Shown: one piece after another, positions 1-8,261 of the stretch
Layout: every line of letters begins with the position of its first letter
Position numbering within the stretch: the first letter of the stretch is position 1
Origin: Draconibacterium sp.
GTDB taxonomy: Bacteria; Bacteroidota; Bacteroidia; Bacteroidales; Prolixibacteraceae
Assembly: GCA_011620585.1 (NCBI GenBank)
Contig: WOYV01000009.1
Location: 1 to 37,934, forward strand
Reading direction: 5' to 3'
DNA: 37,934 bases
Made by a program: the position numbers and the translations under genes
The notes under the pieces: model-generated
What the model was told of the DNA's origin: nothing
The model's database searches: none
Seen by the model: only the letters and a program-made list of their open reading frames with translations

Positions 1-1212
1 CAGATTTCGGGCAACCAACCTGTAACGCTTGATAAAATTGAAAAAGCAAAAACCAGCCGCATTTCAGTGGGAATCGATGAATTTAACCGGGTGCTGGGTG
101 GCGGAATTGTCCCCGGTTCGCTGATCCTTTTAGGTGGCGACCCCGGAATCGGGAAATCGACCCTGGCATTACAAATGGCGCTGGGACTGAAAGAAAAGCT
201 TATTCTTTATATTTCGGGTGAAGAAAGCCTGCAACAGATAAAGCTTCGTGCCGAACGCCTGAATAACGACAATAGTTCGTGTTTGTTCCTGAGTGAAACA
301 TCGCTCGAAAATATTATCGCACATACCGAAAATGTAAGGCCCGAAATCCTGATCATTGACTCGATACAAACCATTTCCACCGAATTGATTGAATCGTCGC
401 CGGGTTCGGTGGGACAGGTGCGCGAGTGTACTTCGGCATTGCAAAAGTTTGCCAAAAAGAACACAGTGGCGGTGGTACTTATCGGTCATATTACCAAAGA
501 CGGCAACCTGGCCGGGCCCAAAGTGCTCGAACACATGGTCGATGCAGTGCTGCAGTTCGAGGGCGACACCAATTACATGTACCGCATTTTGCGATCGAAC
601 AAGAACCGTTTTGGCTCCACTAACGAACTTGGCATTTTTGAAATGCGCAGCGACGGTTTACGCGAAATTACCAACCCATCGGAACAACTGATTTCGAAAG
701 TGAACGTCGATGTAAGCGGAACCGCCATTGCAGCTACTGTTGAAGGTGTGAGGCCTTTTTTAATCGAGATACAGGCGCTGGTAAGTTCGGCTGCTTACGG
801 GACACCACAGCGTTCTTCAACCGGGTTTGATTTGCGTAGGCTGAATATGTTACTGGCAGTTTTGGAGAAAAGGGCTGGTTTTAAACTCATTGCCAAGGAT
901 GTTTTTCTGAATATTGCCGGAGGCTTGAAGATCAACGATCCGGCTACCGACCTGGCAGTGATCTGTTCAATTCTTTCCTCGAACATCGATATTGCCATCA
1001 ACCATAAAATTTGTTTTGCCGGCGAAGTTGGCCTTACCGGCGAAATCCGCGGGGTGAGCCGGATCGAACAACGAATTGCCGAAGCGGCCAAACTCGGTTT
1101 TTCGCGCATTTACATTCCTTCACTTAACAAGGGTTTCGATACCAAAAAATTTAATATCGATATTGTGCGGGTGAGCCGGGTGGAAGAAGTTTTCAAAACC
1201 ATTTTTGCCTGA
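1..1212 (+). CDS. radA: DNA repair protein RadA (5' end outside window)
   Basis: RadA is a RecA-like ATPase that drives branch migration and processing of recombination intermediates in the cytoplasm. The frame is open from base 1, so the start codon and the expected N-terminal zinc finger lie upstream of the window. The visible part holds the Walker A motif GDPGIGKST near base 140, a Walker B-like stretch ILIIDSIQT near 350, and the RadA signature KNRFGS near 600. A C-terminal Lon-protease-like domain follows (FDLRRLNMLLAVLEKRAG onward). A GTG at 67 could be mistaken for a start, but coding similarity clearly extends upstream of it. The gene ends normally at TGA. It is followed by a palindromic intergenic element rather than a close partner gene, so no operon is evident here. 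Family assignment is firm. Confidence 0.95.
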   Translation, partial: QISGNQPVTLDKIEKAKTSRISVGIDEFNRVLGGGIVPGSLILLGGDPGIGKSTLALQMALGLKEKLILYISGEESLQQIKLRAERLNNDNSSCLFLSETSLENIIAHTENVRPEILIIDSIQTISTELIESSPGSVGQVRECTSALQKFAKKNTVAVVLIGHITKDGNLAGPKVLEHMVDAVLQFEGDTNYMYRILRSNKNRFGSTNELGIFEMRSDGLREITNPSEQLISKVNVDVSGTAIAATVEGVRPFLIEIQALVSSAAYGTPQRSSTGFDLRRLNMLLAVLEKRAGFKLIAKDVFLNIAGGLKINDPATDLAVICSILSSNIDIAINHKICFAGEVGLTGEIRGVSRIEQRIAEAAKLGFSRIYIPSLNKGFDTKKFNIDIVRVSRVEEVFKTIFA

Positions 1213-1248
1213 ATTAAACTTTATTGGAAGTTGAATTGGGTTGCGGAT

Positions 1249-1366
1249 TTTACCCCCTGTTTCGTGCTTGCTCCGCTTTGCGGAGTCTGCGGCCTCAACT
1301 GTCCCGTTTGAGGGGGACAGTTGGAGCCGGTGACCTCGAAGAAGAACCGGTGAAAGCAGGGGTAAA
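1249..1366. repeat. Palindromic intergenic element with nested hairpins
   Basis: This 118-bp stretch lies between radA and the DUF4296 gene. Its ends form an outer inverted repeat: 1249-1263 begins TTTACCCCC and 1352-1366 ends GGGGTAAA. Inside are a perfect hairpin CTCCGC-TTT-GCGGAG (1271-1285), a 10-bp stem with arms 1296-1305 and 1314-1323 (CAACTGTCCC type), and a smaller CCGGT/ACCGG hairpin (1327-1350). It is more GC-rich than its flanks and has no coding potential I can see. It resembles a REP- or MITE-like dispersed palindrome. The closing stem followed by TAGTATTTTTT could also end radA transcription. Dispersal elsewhere in the genome cannot be judged from one window. Confidence 0.6.
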
Positions 1367-1387
1367 TAGTATTTTTTAACTCCCTAA

Positions 1388-1419
1388 TTTTGATTTCTGG
1401 CGCAACTATTTATAATTTG
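1388..1419 (+). promoter_or_regulatory. Possible Bacteroidota promoter for the DUF4296 gene
   Basis: A -33-like TTTTG (1388-1392) is followed after 18 bp by TATAATTTG (1411-1419). This is close to the Bacteroidota TAnnTTTG -7 consensus but has one extra spacer base. Transcription would start only a few bases before the ATG at 1430. Sequence match only. Confidence 0.4.
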
Positions 1420-1429
1420 GCACCCTGAT

Positions 1430-1837
1430 ATGAAAAGGACATTTCAAATACTTCTTTTTGTTTTGGTTTTTGTGGTGGTGGCTTGCGAAAAACCGATCGT
1501 ACAAAAGCCGGAACATCTGATTAAACAGAATCAGATGATCGATATGCTGGTGGATATCCACAAAGCGGAAGCCATGTACAATAAATTCCGAAACGACACT
1601 TCAAGGACGTACCTGTCTTCTTCGGATTTTTACTTTTCGGTTTTGGCCAAGTACGAAGTTTCTGATTCGGTTTTTGAAAAATCGTTTATGTATTATGCCA
1701 GCGAGCCCAAAAATTTCGAAAAGATGTATCGAAAGGTGATGAGTCAACTAAGTGAAAAAGAGCAGGAACTCTCCGGGAAAAAAAATCAGGAACTCGATTT
1801 TGGCGACGATCCCATGACAAGCAGACCACACTCGTGA
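1430..1837 (+). CDS. DUF4296 domain lipoprotein
   Basis: This is a 135-residue predicted lipoprotein. A short hydrophobic signal runs over residues 4-18 and is followed by VVVAC, with Cys19 as the likely lipidation site. The body is helical and charged, with the pattern HLIKQNQMIDMLVDIHKAEAM typical of the Bacteroidota-restricted DUF4296 family. The C-terminal 35 residues are rich in Glu, Lys and Gln and probably form a coiled coil. The function of the family is unknown. The stop codon overlaps the GTG of the next gene (GTGA at 1834-1837), so the two are probably translationally coupled. The product should sit in the periplasm or at the outer membrane. Confidence 0.8.
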   Translation: MKRTFQILLFVLVFVVVACEKPIVQKPEHLIKQNQMIDMLVDIHKAEAMYNKFRNDTSRTYLSSSDFYFSVLAKYEVSDSVFEKSFMYYASEPKNFEKMYRKVMSQLSEKEQELSGKKNQELDFGDDPMTSRPHS

Positions 1838-3027
1838 GAAAAATAGCAGCCACATACATTTTCCCCGGGAATGGAAAGCCGGTTAAAAACGGCATTTTAG
1901 TTTTGGAAGATGATGGAACCGTTATCGATCTCATTGAAAAGGCCGACGGCTTTGGCGACGAAGCAGGCGTGGAATTTTACAGCGGAATACTGGTCCCGGG
2001 TTTTGTAAACACGCACTGCCATCTCGAACTTTCGCATTTACACCAAAAAATTGACGAGAAAACCGGAATTGGAGGATTTATTGGGCAAATCAACCGTTTG
2101 CGAAATGCTACTGAAAACGAGATACAACAGTCCATGCACACTGCCGACAAGCGGATGTGGGCAGCGGGAACAGTAGCTGTGGGAGATATTTCGAACACCA
2201 CACTTTCGTTGCCTGTAAAGTTGAAAAGCCGAATACAGTACCACACTTTTGTCGAAACTTTTGGTTTTCAGCCTTCAAGGGCCGATCGCGCATTTGATAT
2301 TGCAGAAACGGTTAAAAACGAATTTAGTAATCAGCAACTACCAGCTTCTATTGTACCGCATTCGCCGTATTCGGTTTCAGAACCGTTGTTTCGTAAAATC
2401 GAAACAGAAGCTCGCAGAGAAAAAGGGATCCTTTCGATACATAACCAGGAAAGCGAAGGCGAAACGCAATTTTACCGTGAAGCTACCGGACCGATTGCAG
2501 ATCATCTTCAGCATAATCTTGGACTCGATATTTCTCACTGGAAGGCGCGCACCAAAAGTTCTTTGCAGAGCATCCTCGATTACCTTCCGTCAGAAAATTG
2601 CCTGTTGCTCGTACATAACACCTTTACCAGCGAAGAGGATGTACAAACGTTGTTAGCCGGGAGGAAAGCAGAAAATACTTTTCTGGTACTTTGCCCCAAC
2701 TCGAATTTGTACATCGAAAATGCATTGCCGCCGGTAGAAATATTCAGGAAAAACGAGCTAAATATTTGCTTTGGTACTGACAGTCTGGCCTCGAATCATC
2801 AGCTTTCGGTACTCGAAGAAATGATTACTATTCAGGAAAATTTTCCAGATATAGCGCTCCAAGAACTGATAAACTGGGCTTGTTTAAATGGAGCACGGGC
2901 ACTTCAAATGGAAGATCAGCTTGGTAGCTTCGAACGAGGTAAGAAACCGGGTGTTAACCTGATTGCAACGCTTGATCTGAAACGACTCAAACTCACGTCG
3001 AAGTCGCGTGTGAAGAAGCTGGTTTAG
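1834..3027 (+). CDS. Metal-dependent amidohydrolase (chlorohydrolase/deaminase type)
   Basis: This 397-residue protein belongs to the amidohydrolase superfamily. It has a short N-terminal beta-sandwich segment and then a TIM barrel. The visible metal and catalytic motifs are HCHLE (H61, H63), PHSPYS, HNQESEGE, VHNTF and FGTDSLASNH, so the site looks intact. The arrangement resembles cytosine, guanine or S-adenosylhomocysteine deaminases and the aminofutalosine deaminase branch; the true substrate is not readable from sequence. The GTG start overlaps the DUF4296 stop by four bases, and the alignment of the first residues (IAATYIFPGNG) supports that start. The C-terminus closes with the usual small beta sheet (GSFERGKKPGVNLI). 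A cytoplasmic location is likely because no signal peptide is present. Confidence 0.8.
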   Translation: MRKIAATYIFPGNGKPVKNGILVLEDDGTVIDLIEKADGFGDEAGVEFYSGILVPGFVNTHCHLELSHLHQKIDEKTGIGGFIGQINRLRNATENEIQQSMHTADKRMWAAGTVAVGDISNTTLSLPVKLKSRIQYHTFVETFGFQPSRADRAFDIAETVKNEFSNQQLPASIVPHSPYSVSEPLFRKIETEARREKGILSIHNQESEGETQFYREATGPIADHLQHNLGLDISHWKARTKSSLQSILDYLPSENCLLLVHNTFTSEEDVQTLLAGRKAENTFLVLCPNSNLYIENALPPVEIFRKNELNICFGTDSLASNHQLSVLEEMITIQENFPDIALQELINWACLNGARALQMEDQLGSFERGKKPGVNLIATLDLKRLKLTSKSRVKKLV

Positions 3028-3052
3028 CATTTTATTCCCCTAAATAATTCTT

Positions 3053-3060
3053 TACCTTTG
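3053..3060 (+). promoter_or_regulatory. -7 promoter box for dus
   Basis: TACCTTTG is an exact match to the Bacteroidota -7 consensus TAnnTTTG. It lies 20 bp before the ATG at 3080, which would give a 5' leader of roughly 14 nucleotides. No clear -33 TTG is seen at the ideal distance. Confidence 0.55.
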
Positions 3061-3079
3061 CCACGCAAAGCAATTGTAC

Positions 3080-4093
3080 ATGAAAATCGGAAACATCGAA
3101 TTAAAAAACACCCCACTTTTTCTGGCGCCTATGGAAGACGTCACCTACAAGTCGTTCAGGTGGATGTGTAAAAAATTTGGCGCCGATGTTATGTATACCG
3201 AGTTTATTTCGTCGGAAGCGCTGGTACGCGACATTCAGAAAACCCGACAAAAAATGCACCTTTTCGATTTCGACCGGCCGGTGGCTATCCAGATTTACGG
3301 GCACAATATCGATTCGATGGTGCGTGCTGCCCAGGTAGCCGAAGAAAGCGGGCCCGATTTTATCGATATCAATTTTGGTTGTCCGATGAAAAAGATTGTT
3401 CGGCATGGTGCCGGAGCCGCAATGCTCAAAGACCTTCCGCTTATGCAACAAATGGCAGCAGAAATTGTGAAAGCGGTGAAAATACCGGTAAGCGCCAAAA
3501 CACGCTTAGGTTGGTCAGAAGGAGATAACCCGGTGATGGAAGCTGCCGAACGTTTGCAGGACGCCGGAATTCAGGCATTGGCCATCCATGGCCGTACACG
3601 TGAACAATTATACACAGGCGAAGCCGACTGGACATTGATAGGTGAAGTGAAAAATAATCCAAAGATACAGATTCCGATCATCGGAAACGGCGATATAAAC
3701 AGTGGGGAGAAAGCCCGTAAATTACTTGATGCTACCGGTGTCGATGCACTCATGATCGGGCGGGGTGCTATTGGCAGGCCTTGGTTGTTTCGCGAAGTCA
3801 AACATTTTCTCGAAACCGGGGAAATCCTGCCACAGCCCACTGTTTCGGAAGTAGTGGAAGTTTTAAAGGAACAGTTACAGATGAACTTTGAATGGCACGA
3901 TAACGAGCGTTCGGGAATTTTGATGATGCGCCGCCATTTTGCCAAATACTTTCCCGGACTACCCAATTTTCGCGAGCTGAAAATCAGTTTGTTGCGCGCC
4001 GAAACCAACGATGAAGTAAACGCCGTGCTATCCAGGATTGTGGAAGAATTCGGCCGCGTTCGTCTCGATTTCTCAAATGCCAGTTTAAAATAG
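3080..4093 (+). CDS. dusB: tRNA-dihydrouridine synthase, DusB type
   Basis: This FMN- and NADPH-dependent enzyme reduces specific uridines in tRNA to dihydrouridine. The protein of about 337 residues has the N-terminal motif PLFLAPMEDVTYKSFR, the signature INFGCPMKKI containing the catalytic Cys, and AKTRLGW. It also has HGRTREQLYTGEADW and the phosphate-binding IGNGDI and IGRGAIGRPWLF, so the TIM barrel is complete. A C-terminal helical tRNA-binding domain follows (residues about 245-337). The ATG at 3080 is preferred over the in-frame TTG at 3074 because it directly precedes the conserved KIGNIELKN start. A TAnnTTTG promoter box lies just upstream. The DUF1232 gene begins two bases after its stop, so the two are probably co-transcribed. 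The subfamily symbol is an assignment by overall similarity. Confidence 0.9.
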   Translation: MKIGNIELKNTPLFLAPMEDVTYKSFRWMCKKFGADVMYTEFISSEALVRDIQKTRQKMHLFDFDRPVAIQIYGHNIDSMVRAAQVAEESGPDFIDINFGCPMKKIVRHGAGAAMLKDLPLMQQMAAEIVKAVKIPVSAKTRLGWSEGDNPVMEAAERLQDAGIQALAIHGRTREQLYTGEADWTLIGEVKNNPKIQIPIIGNGDINSGEKARKLLDATGVDALMIGRGAIGRPWLFREVKHFLETGEILPQPTVSEVVEVLKEQLQMNFEWHDNERSGILMMRRHFAKYFPGLPNFRELKISLLRAETNDEVNAVLSRIVEEFGRVRLDFSNASLK

Positions 4094-4095
4094 CA

Positions 4096-4476
4096 ATGCA
4101 CGAAGATTATTCAAAACATTACTCGGAAGATTCGCTTTGGAAGAAGCTTCAGCAAGTGTCCAAAATTGCAGGGGCAAAAGTGGTTTATGTGGTGCTCTTG
4201 TTGTATTACACAATGAATGATAGCGGCATGGGGTTAAAAACAAAAATCAGCATTGCCGCGGCTTTGGGTTATTTTATTTTTCCGGCCGATGCTATTTTCG
4301 ACCTGACCCCGATTATTGGTTATTCCGACGACCTTGGAGTGTTCCTGTTTGTGCTTTCGCAAGTAGCCCGCAATATTACCCCTGAAATTAAAGAAAAAGC
4401 CAAACAAAAACTCAACGATTGGTTTGGAACTGTTGATCCTAAAGATTTATCCGAAATAGATAGTAAAACTGATTAA
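4096..4476 (+). CDS. DUF1232 (YkvA-like) membrane protein
   Basis: A small protein of 126 residues containing the DUF1232 signature YFIFPADAIFDLTPIIGYSDDLGVF around residues 56-80. In the family this stretch forms a short membrane hairpin with a conserved Asp-Pro and Asp-Asp pattern. Two hydrophobic segments are visible, at about residues 25-40 and 50-100. The molecular function of the family is not established; it is usually annotated as an inner-membrane protein of unknown role. The ATG sits two bases after the dus stop, so it is likely the second gene of that operon. The C-terminal tail is hydrophilic and presumably cytoplasmic. Nothing looks truncated. Confidence 0.8.
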   Translation: MHEDYSKHYSEDSLWKKLQQVSKIAGAKVVYVVLLLYYTMNDSGMGLKTKISIAAALGYFIFPADAIFDLTPIIGYSDDLGVFLFVLSQVARNITPEIKEKAKQKLNDWFGTVDPKDLSEIDSKTD

Positions 4477-4599
4477 AGCAGTGAAAGGTTAACAGAAGTT
4501 AAACTCTTTTGATTTAAACTTGAATGGCATATGAATTGTAAACATCTATATATGTAGATAATAAATTTTAATGTGTGAATTGAGGGAGAATGGAGACGA

Positions 4600-4634
4600 T
4601 GCAGCTCTGCTGCAATTTGTTTTTTGTTTTTTGT
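4600..4634 (+). terminator. Probable rho-independent terminator of the dus operon
   Basis: A perfect 6-bp stem with a TCT loop (TGCAGC-TCT-GCTGCA, 4600-4614) is followed by a T-rich tract containing runs of six T. The stem is short, so termination may be partial. It lies 124 bp after the DUF1232 stop. Confidence 0.5.
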
Positions 4635-4677
4635 TTTTTTTGTGAAGGAGTCAAACCTTCGAATTGTTAGCTTTTGT

Positions 4678-4697
4678 AGCCCCGCTTCGGCGGGGCT
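4678..4697 (+). terminator. GC-rich UUCG-loop hairpin
   Basis: AGCCCCGC-TTCG-GCGGGGCT is a perfect 8-bp stem closed by a TTCG tetraloop. The following ATTTATTT is only moderately T-rich. It sits immediately before the TauE/SafE remnant and could be a second terminator behind the dus operon or a leftover of a lost gene boundary. Confidence 0.5.
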
Positions 4698-4707
4698 ATT
4701 TATTTGT

Positions 4708-4932
4708 GGGCCGTTTAGTATTGTTGTCAATTTTTTAAAATTTCCCCTGCATATTTTTATCTGGAAAACCATCGATTTGCATAGCCTGAGCCTGAACCTG
4801 ATTCTGCTGCCTGCCATTGCAATTGGCGCCTTTACAGGAATTCAACTGATGAAGAAAATTTCGGATGCTTTTTACCGAACGGATGTAATTATTATTACTG
4901 CTTTGTCGGCTTTTTTACTTTTGATTTTATGA
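4708..4932 (+). pseudogene. C-terminal remnant of a TauE/SafE-type (TSUP) membrane permease
   Basis: The frame encodes about 75 residues that resemble the last two membrane segments of TauE/SafE (TSUP) anion exporters: VVNFLKFPLHIFIWKTIDL, then LILLPAIAIGAFTGIQLMKKI, then a final hydrophobic segment ending LSAFLLLIL. Full-length members have about 250 residues and seven to eight membrane helices; the first two thirds are absent here. An in-frame ATG at 4624 exists, but the 28 residues before position 4708 come from T-rich and hairpin DNA and look non-coding. I therefore read this as a truncated leftover with the normal gene end. The family call rests on pattern memory, not a search. A short membrane peptide that is still made cannot be excluded. 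Confidence 0.5.
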
Positions 4933-5039
4933 AACACACACAACAAATATTTCGACTTACTTTCATATTTTTAACCCCGGTTTTATTTGGGATATGTACA
5001 TTGCATGAAACACCATTGAAAATAAATTAATTGAACAAG

Positions 5040-5744
5040 ATGAAACAACTTATAAACTTTTTTTCGGATAAGAGAATTGCTCGCGTACTCGATGTGGGTA
5101 CCGGCCCGGGGCATTTTATAAAAGTTCTTCAAGAGGCATTTCCCGGAGCAACGATCACCGGTGTCGATCCGGATGAAGATTCGCTTAAAAAGGCTACAGA
5201 AACATACCCCGATGCTGAGTTTCAGCAAATGTCGGGCGAAGGGCTTGATTTTGAAAACGATCGTTTTGATGTGGCATCCATTTCCATGGCGCTCCATCAC
5301 TTGTCGGACGTGCAACAAACCTTGCTCGAAATGAAACGCGTGGTTCGACCTGGTGGCTGGATTATCGTAAACGAACTCTTTAGCGACCAACAAAGCCCGG
5401 CACAGGAGGTTCACAAACGGATGCACCATTTCAGAAGCCGGATCGACCGTATGAATGGGATTACTCACAACGAAGCTTTTACGCGAAAAGAAATTGTAGA
5501 ACTCATCGAAAAGGCCGGTCTCTTCATCGAGCTTAAATTCGAGTTTCAGAACCCTGCTCGAACTCCTTCACCGGAAGAGATAGAAGAGCGTAAAAGCAAG
5601 TTAAGGGAGGCGCTTCACCAAATTAAAGGAAGGCCGGAATACGACGAAATGGCGACAGAAATCCCGGAAATTGAAACAGCATTGGAAAAACACGGTTTCG
5701 AAATGGCAACCCGGCTGGTAGGTGTTGCCCGTGTAAAGAAATAA
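5040..5744 (+). CDS. Class I SAM-dependent methyltransferase
   Basis: This protein of about 234 residues has a Rossmann-type methyltransferase fold. Motif I is VLDVGTGPGHFIKVL near the N-terminus, followed by the acidic GVDPDEDSL that binds the SAM ribose. FDVASISMALHHLSDV corresponds to the later core motifs, and the post-motif VRPGGWIIVNELF is also present. It belongs to the Methyltransf_11 group; the substrate cannot be inferred. The ATG at 5040 is chosen over the TTG at 5031, both being just downstream of an in-frame TAA. The motif I start only about 20 residues in shows the fold begins early. The C-terminal third is helical and charged. The gene stands alone, converging with the next gene with a single base between stops and no visible terminator. 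Confidence 0.85.
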   Translation: MKQLINFFSDKRIARVLDVGTGPGHFIKVLQEAFPGATITGVDPDEDSLKKATETYPDAEFQQMSGEGLDFENDRFDVASISMALHHLSDVQQTLLEMKRVVRPGGWIIVNELFSDQQSPAQEVHKRMHHFRSRIDRMNGITHNEAFTRKEIVELIEKAGLFIELKFEFQNPARTPSPEEIEERKSKLREALHQIKGRPEYDEMATEIPEIETALEKHGFEMATRLVGVARVKK

Positions 5745-5745
5745 C

Positions 5746-7032
5746 TTACAGGCGGTTGTTTACGATATTGTTGTATATGGACCCGAATTGTATACGGAGG
5801 CCAAGATCGGCCCCAATTTCAAACGTTGACGGTAGCTGAACTTTATTCAGCAAAACATCTTCCAACGAAACATCTCCTTTTGCAAGGTAGATTTGGTCGT
5901 GTATGTTTTCCACCCTGAGCCCCATTCTTACAGATAATCCACGAACAATGCGAACCGACAAATTGGTGTCGAGCGTAATACGGTTCTTGCTCCAGTCCTG
6001 AAGATAATTGGTTGCATTGAGGCCGGCTTGTATTTCACCCCATGTTTGCACCAGTTGTAAGTCGAGACGCAACGATTGCTCCCACAGGCTTTCACTTAAT
6101 TTATCGTAAATGGTTTCTTCGTAATATTTCATCCATTCGGGGCCAATATAATAGGCAATTGTGAATACTTTGCGATCCGAAATGTCCCAGGGGAAAATAT
6201 TATACTCGATGGCCGGTTTTATCGAAATCGAATAGACCATGTTCTGGTAGTTGTTGTTATACAAATTACCAAAAGCTCCTGCCGACCACCGCGAAGTGAT
6301 GCTTTTTACCACACTTGAGGACGCGTAAGTAGAAGTGTTTATCGAACTGTAATCTTCGCCTTCGCTGGTATATTTTTTGGTATTTACCGACCGGCGTGCA
6401 TTATTTCTGTATTTCCAGTCTTCCGTTACCTTGTCGGCACGGGCATAAAATGCATAATTATAGCTTTTCCGACTTTCTTCCAGGTTCATATTTCCACTCA
6501 CATCCCCGCGAAATGTCCAGTTGTTCCACGGATCTTTTAGGTTTTCATTTTCTTCGGTCGCATCGCCGCCTTTGTAGTTCAGGACCAGTTTTTCCGAAGC
6601 TTTTGTCTGGCTGACATAGGGCATTAGTCCCAGTTCAAGTGCATCGGTTATTTTTTTTCGTTTCTCTTCGTAGGTGTCGTTCGCAAGGGTGGTAGCCGAA
6701 ATTGTATAATTGCTGAGGTTGTCGAGCGTGATATTGTTATACATCAACGAATATACTTGTCCGCCTGAACCACTTACGCGTTCGTTGATGATAATCTGTA
6801 CATCGGCTACTGCAGGTTCCATCACAAAATCGACATATCGCATTCTTCGGCGCATATAATCCATATCGAGCCGAATTCCTTCTACAAACACGCGAATTTT
6901 ATCATCGCGTTTCTGATACGATGGGGTTCCTTTGCTTTTTGGTTTAGGATCGCCTTTGTCTTTTGACGCGAAAGTATTTACTGAACAAAGCAGTAAAAAT
7001 GAAAAAAGAAAAAGTACTAAACGAGATGACAT
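5746..7032 (-). CDS. Outer-membrane beta-barrel protein of unknown function
   Basis: A 428-residue secreted protein with a clear signal peptide (residues 1-22, ending NTFAS). A basic linker (KDKGDPKPKSKG) and a compact N-terminal domain follow, the latter with RVFVEGIRLDMDYMRRRMRYVDFV and a strand pair ADVQIIINERV (about residues 45-105). From about residue 165 the sequence alternates aromatic and polar residues in amphipathic strands typical of an outer-membrane barrel, and it ends in IVNNRL. I recall similar N-terminal domains ahead of barrels in other phyla, but I know of no function. A TAnnTTTG promoter box lies 65 bp before the start. The downstream methyltransferase gene is convergent. 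The position suggests a single-gene transcript. Confidence 0.65.
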   Translation of the reverse strand: MSSRLVLFLFSFLLLCSVNTFASKDKGDPKPKSKGTPSYQKRDDKIRVFVEGIRLDMDYMRRRMRYVDFVMEPAVADVQIIINERVSGSGGQVYSLMYNNITLDNLSNYTISATTLANDTYEEKRKKITDALELGLMPYVSQTKASEKLVLNYKGGDATEENENLKDPWNNWTFRGDVSGNMNLEESRKSYNYAFYARADKVTEDWKYRNNARRSVNTKKYTSEGEDYSSINTSTYASSSVVKSITSRWSAGAFGNLYNNNYQNMVYSISIKPAIEYNIFPWDISDRKVFTIAYYIGPEWMKYYEETIYDKLSESLWEQSLRLDLQLVQTWGEIQAGLNATNYLQDWSKNRITLDTNLSVRIVRGLSVRMGLRVENIHDQIYLAKGDVSLEDVLLNKVQLPSTFEIGADLGLRIQFGSIYNNIVNNRL

Positions 7033-7096
7033 GATTATTCCTCCGTTTATCAGGTTTATATTGTTGGCCGGTAAAAGCTTCTTTTTCAGAAGACCT

Positions 7097-7104
7097 CAAA
7101 TATA
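7097..7104 (-). promoter_or_regulatory. -7 promoter box for the barrel-protein gene
   Basis: On the minus strand this reads TATATTTG, an exact match to TAnnTTTG. It lies 65 bp upstream of the ATG at 7032. The -33 region (CGAAA on the plus strand near 7124) is only a partial match. Confidence 0.5.
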
Positions 7105-7260
7105 CTTTATCGAATCTGATTCACGAAATCGATAGGGTGTTATTAACATCCTGTTTTACTTTTTTCACTTGAATTTCTTAAAAAATGGTCTTGAAAAAGA
7201 ACAATTAAAAAATTTACATTCCAATTTGACCGCTGAGTTTTCCGCCGAATTAATCAGCAA

Positions 7261-8133
7261 TTATCGCAATGTGATTGGCACACTAATTCCGAAGATTGTA
7301 AAAACCGCCTCGTTATTACAAAGGTCGCCACTTTCAGGACCGGGATGATAATCGATTTCACAATCGAGTTCGGCATCGGGCATGTCCACCTTAAGTTTTC
7401 CATCCATAATCCATTTACAGCAAACATTGGCAAGTAAAGGTTCTGTTGTCGACATGGTGTAAATGTATCCTTCGGAGCTAACCCCACTGTGCGTTCCTGT
7501 AATTTTGTATTCATCATCGCAAAAATCTTCCTGATTTCCGGTAAGATCAAAATGAGTATTGTAACCACTCACAAATTCACGGTTAGTGAGTTGCTCGAAA
7601 TAAAATACTTTATTGTCGGGTGAAGTAATTACTCCTTCGCTGAGCGTACAATTGTAAACGGGATGCCCGCTTGAATTTTCACCGGTGTATTTTACACTCT
7701 GAGTGCCTTCCACCTTGTAATCGTCGAAATAGTATTCATCAAAATCGATAATCCAGGAAGCGTCCTCTACCGTCGGGAAATTGAATGCATTAACGATCAT
7801 CACTCCGCGTCGGGTATGTCCATCGATACTGCTTATATTTTCCGGGCCATAATCAATGGTTATGGTTTTAGGCCAGGTTGTCAGATCATGCGGATCAACG
7901 GTGATTACCGGGTATTCAGACAAAGACTCTGGTGCGCTTTTTACTGAACTTTCGATTTGCAGGCCGGCACGTGTGGCATCTTCCTGAGTGCTCGAATAAA
8001 TGAAGGAAGCAGTTACAGATTCGGTTAAAAGTGTTTGCGCCTCGTTACCGTTCATGGTCTTTTTTTCGATGTCATGACAAGCTGTGAAGATCAGAGAAAA
8101 CAGGAAAAACCCGGATATGAATAATTTTTGCAT
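7261..8133 (-). CDS. Hypothetical lipoprotein
   Basis: This 290-residue protein begins with a lipoprotein signal (FFLFSLIFTAC), with Cys19 as the lipidation site. The rest is rich in beta-strand-forming and acidic residues, including TITIDYGPENISSIDGHTRRG, a pattern I associate with a family of Bacteroidota lipoproteins of unknown function. Six Cys residues occur in the mature part (as in FCDDEY, NVCCKWI and LDCEI), so disulfides are possible in the periplasm or on the surface. No enzyme motif was recognised. It is transcribed toward the barrel-protein gene, 228 bp away, and separated from ppiD upstream by a terminator. No good promoter box was found directly upstream. It is not obviously functionally tied to either neighbour. 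Confidence 0.6.
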   Translation of the reverse strand: MQKLFISGFFLFSLIFTACHDIEKKTMNGNEAQTLLTESVTASFIYSSTQEDATRAGLQIESSVKSAPESLSEYPVITVDPHDLTTWPKTITIDYGPENISSIDGHTRRGVMIVNAFNFPTVEDASWIIDFDEYYFDDYKVEGTQSVKYTGENSSGHPVYNCTLSEGVITSPDNKVFYFEQLTNREFVSGYNTHFDLTGNQEDFCDDEYKITGTHSGVSSEGYIYTMSTTEPLLANVCCKWIMDGKLKVDMPDAELDCEIDYHPGPESGDLCNNEAVFTIFGISVPITLR

Positions 8134-8261
8134 GGTTAGATTGGTTTAAATAAACAACTAGAAACAACTATGCTTCATGAGCAACATGATTCTGTGTTCG
8201 CCAAATTAATTTATTTTTTTGAATGGGTACGGAGCCGAACCCCGATATTTTATATTGGCTT

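Noticed and set aside
67-67. GTG as the start of radA
   Set aside because: The frame is open to base 1, and the residues before GTG continue RadA similarity; the missing zinc finger lies outside the window.
1834-3027. Assignment of the amidohydrolase as dihydroorotase or aminofutalosine deaminase
   Set aside because: Metal motifs are shared across the superfamily, and no pyrimidine or menaquinone genes are adjacent to support a specific substrate.
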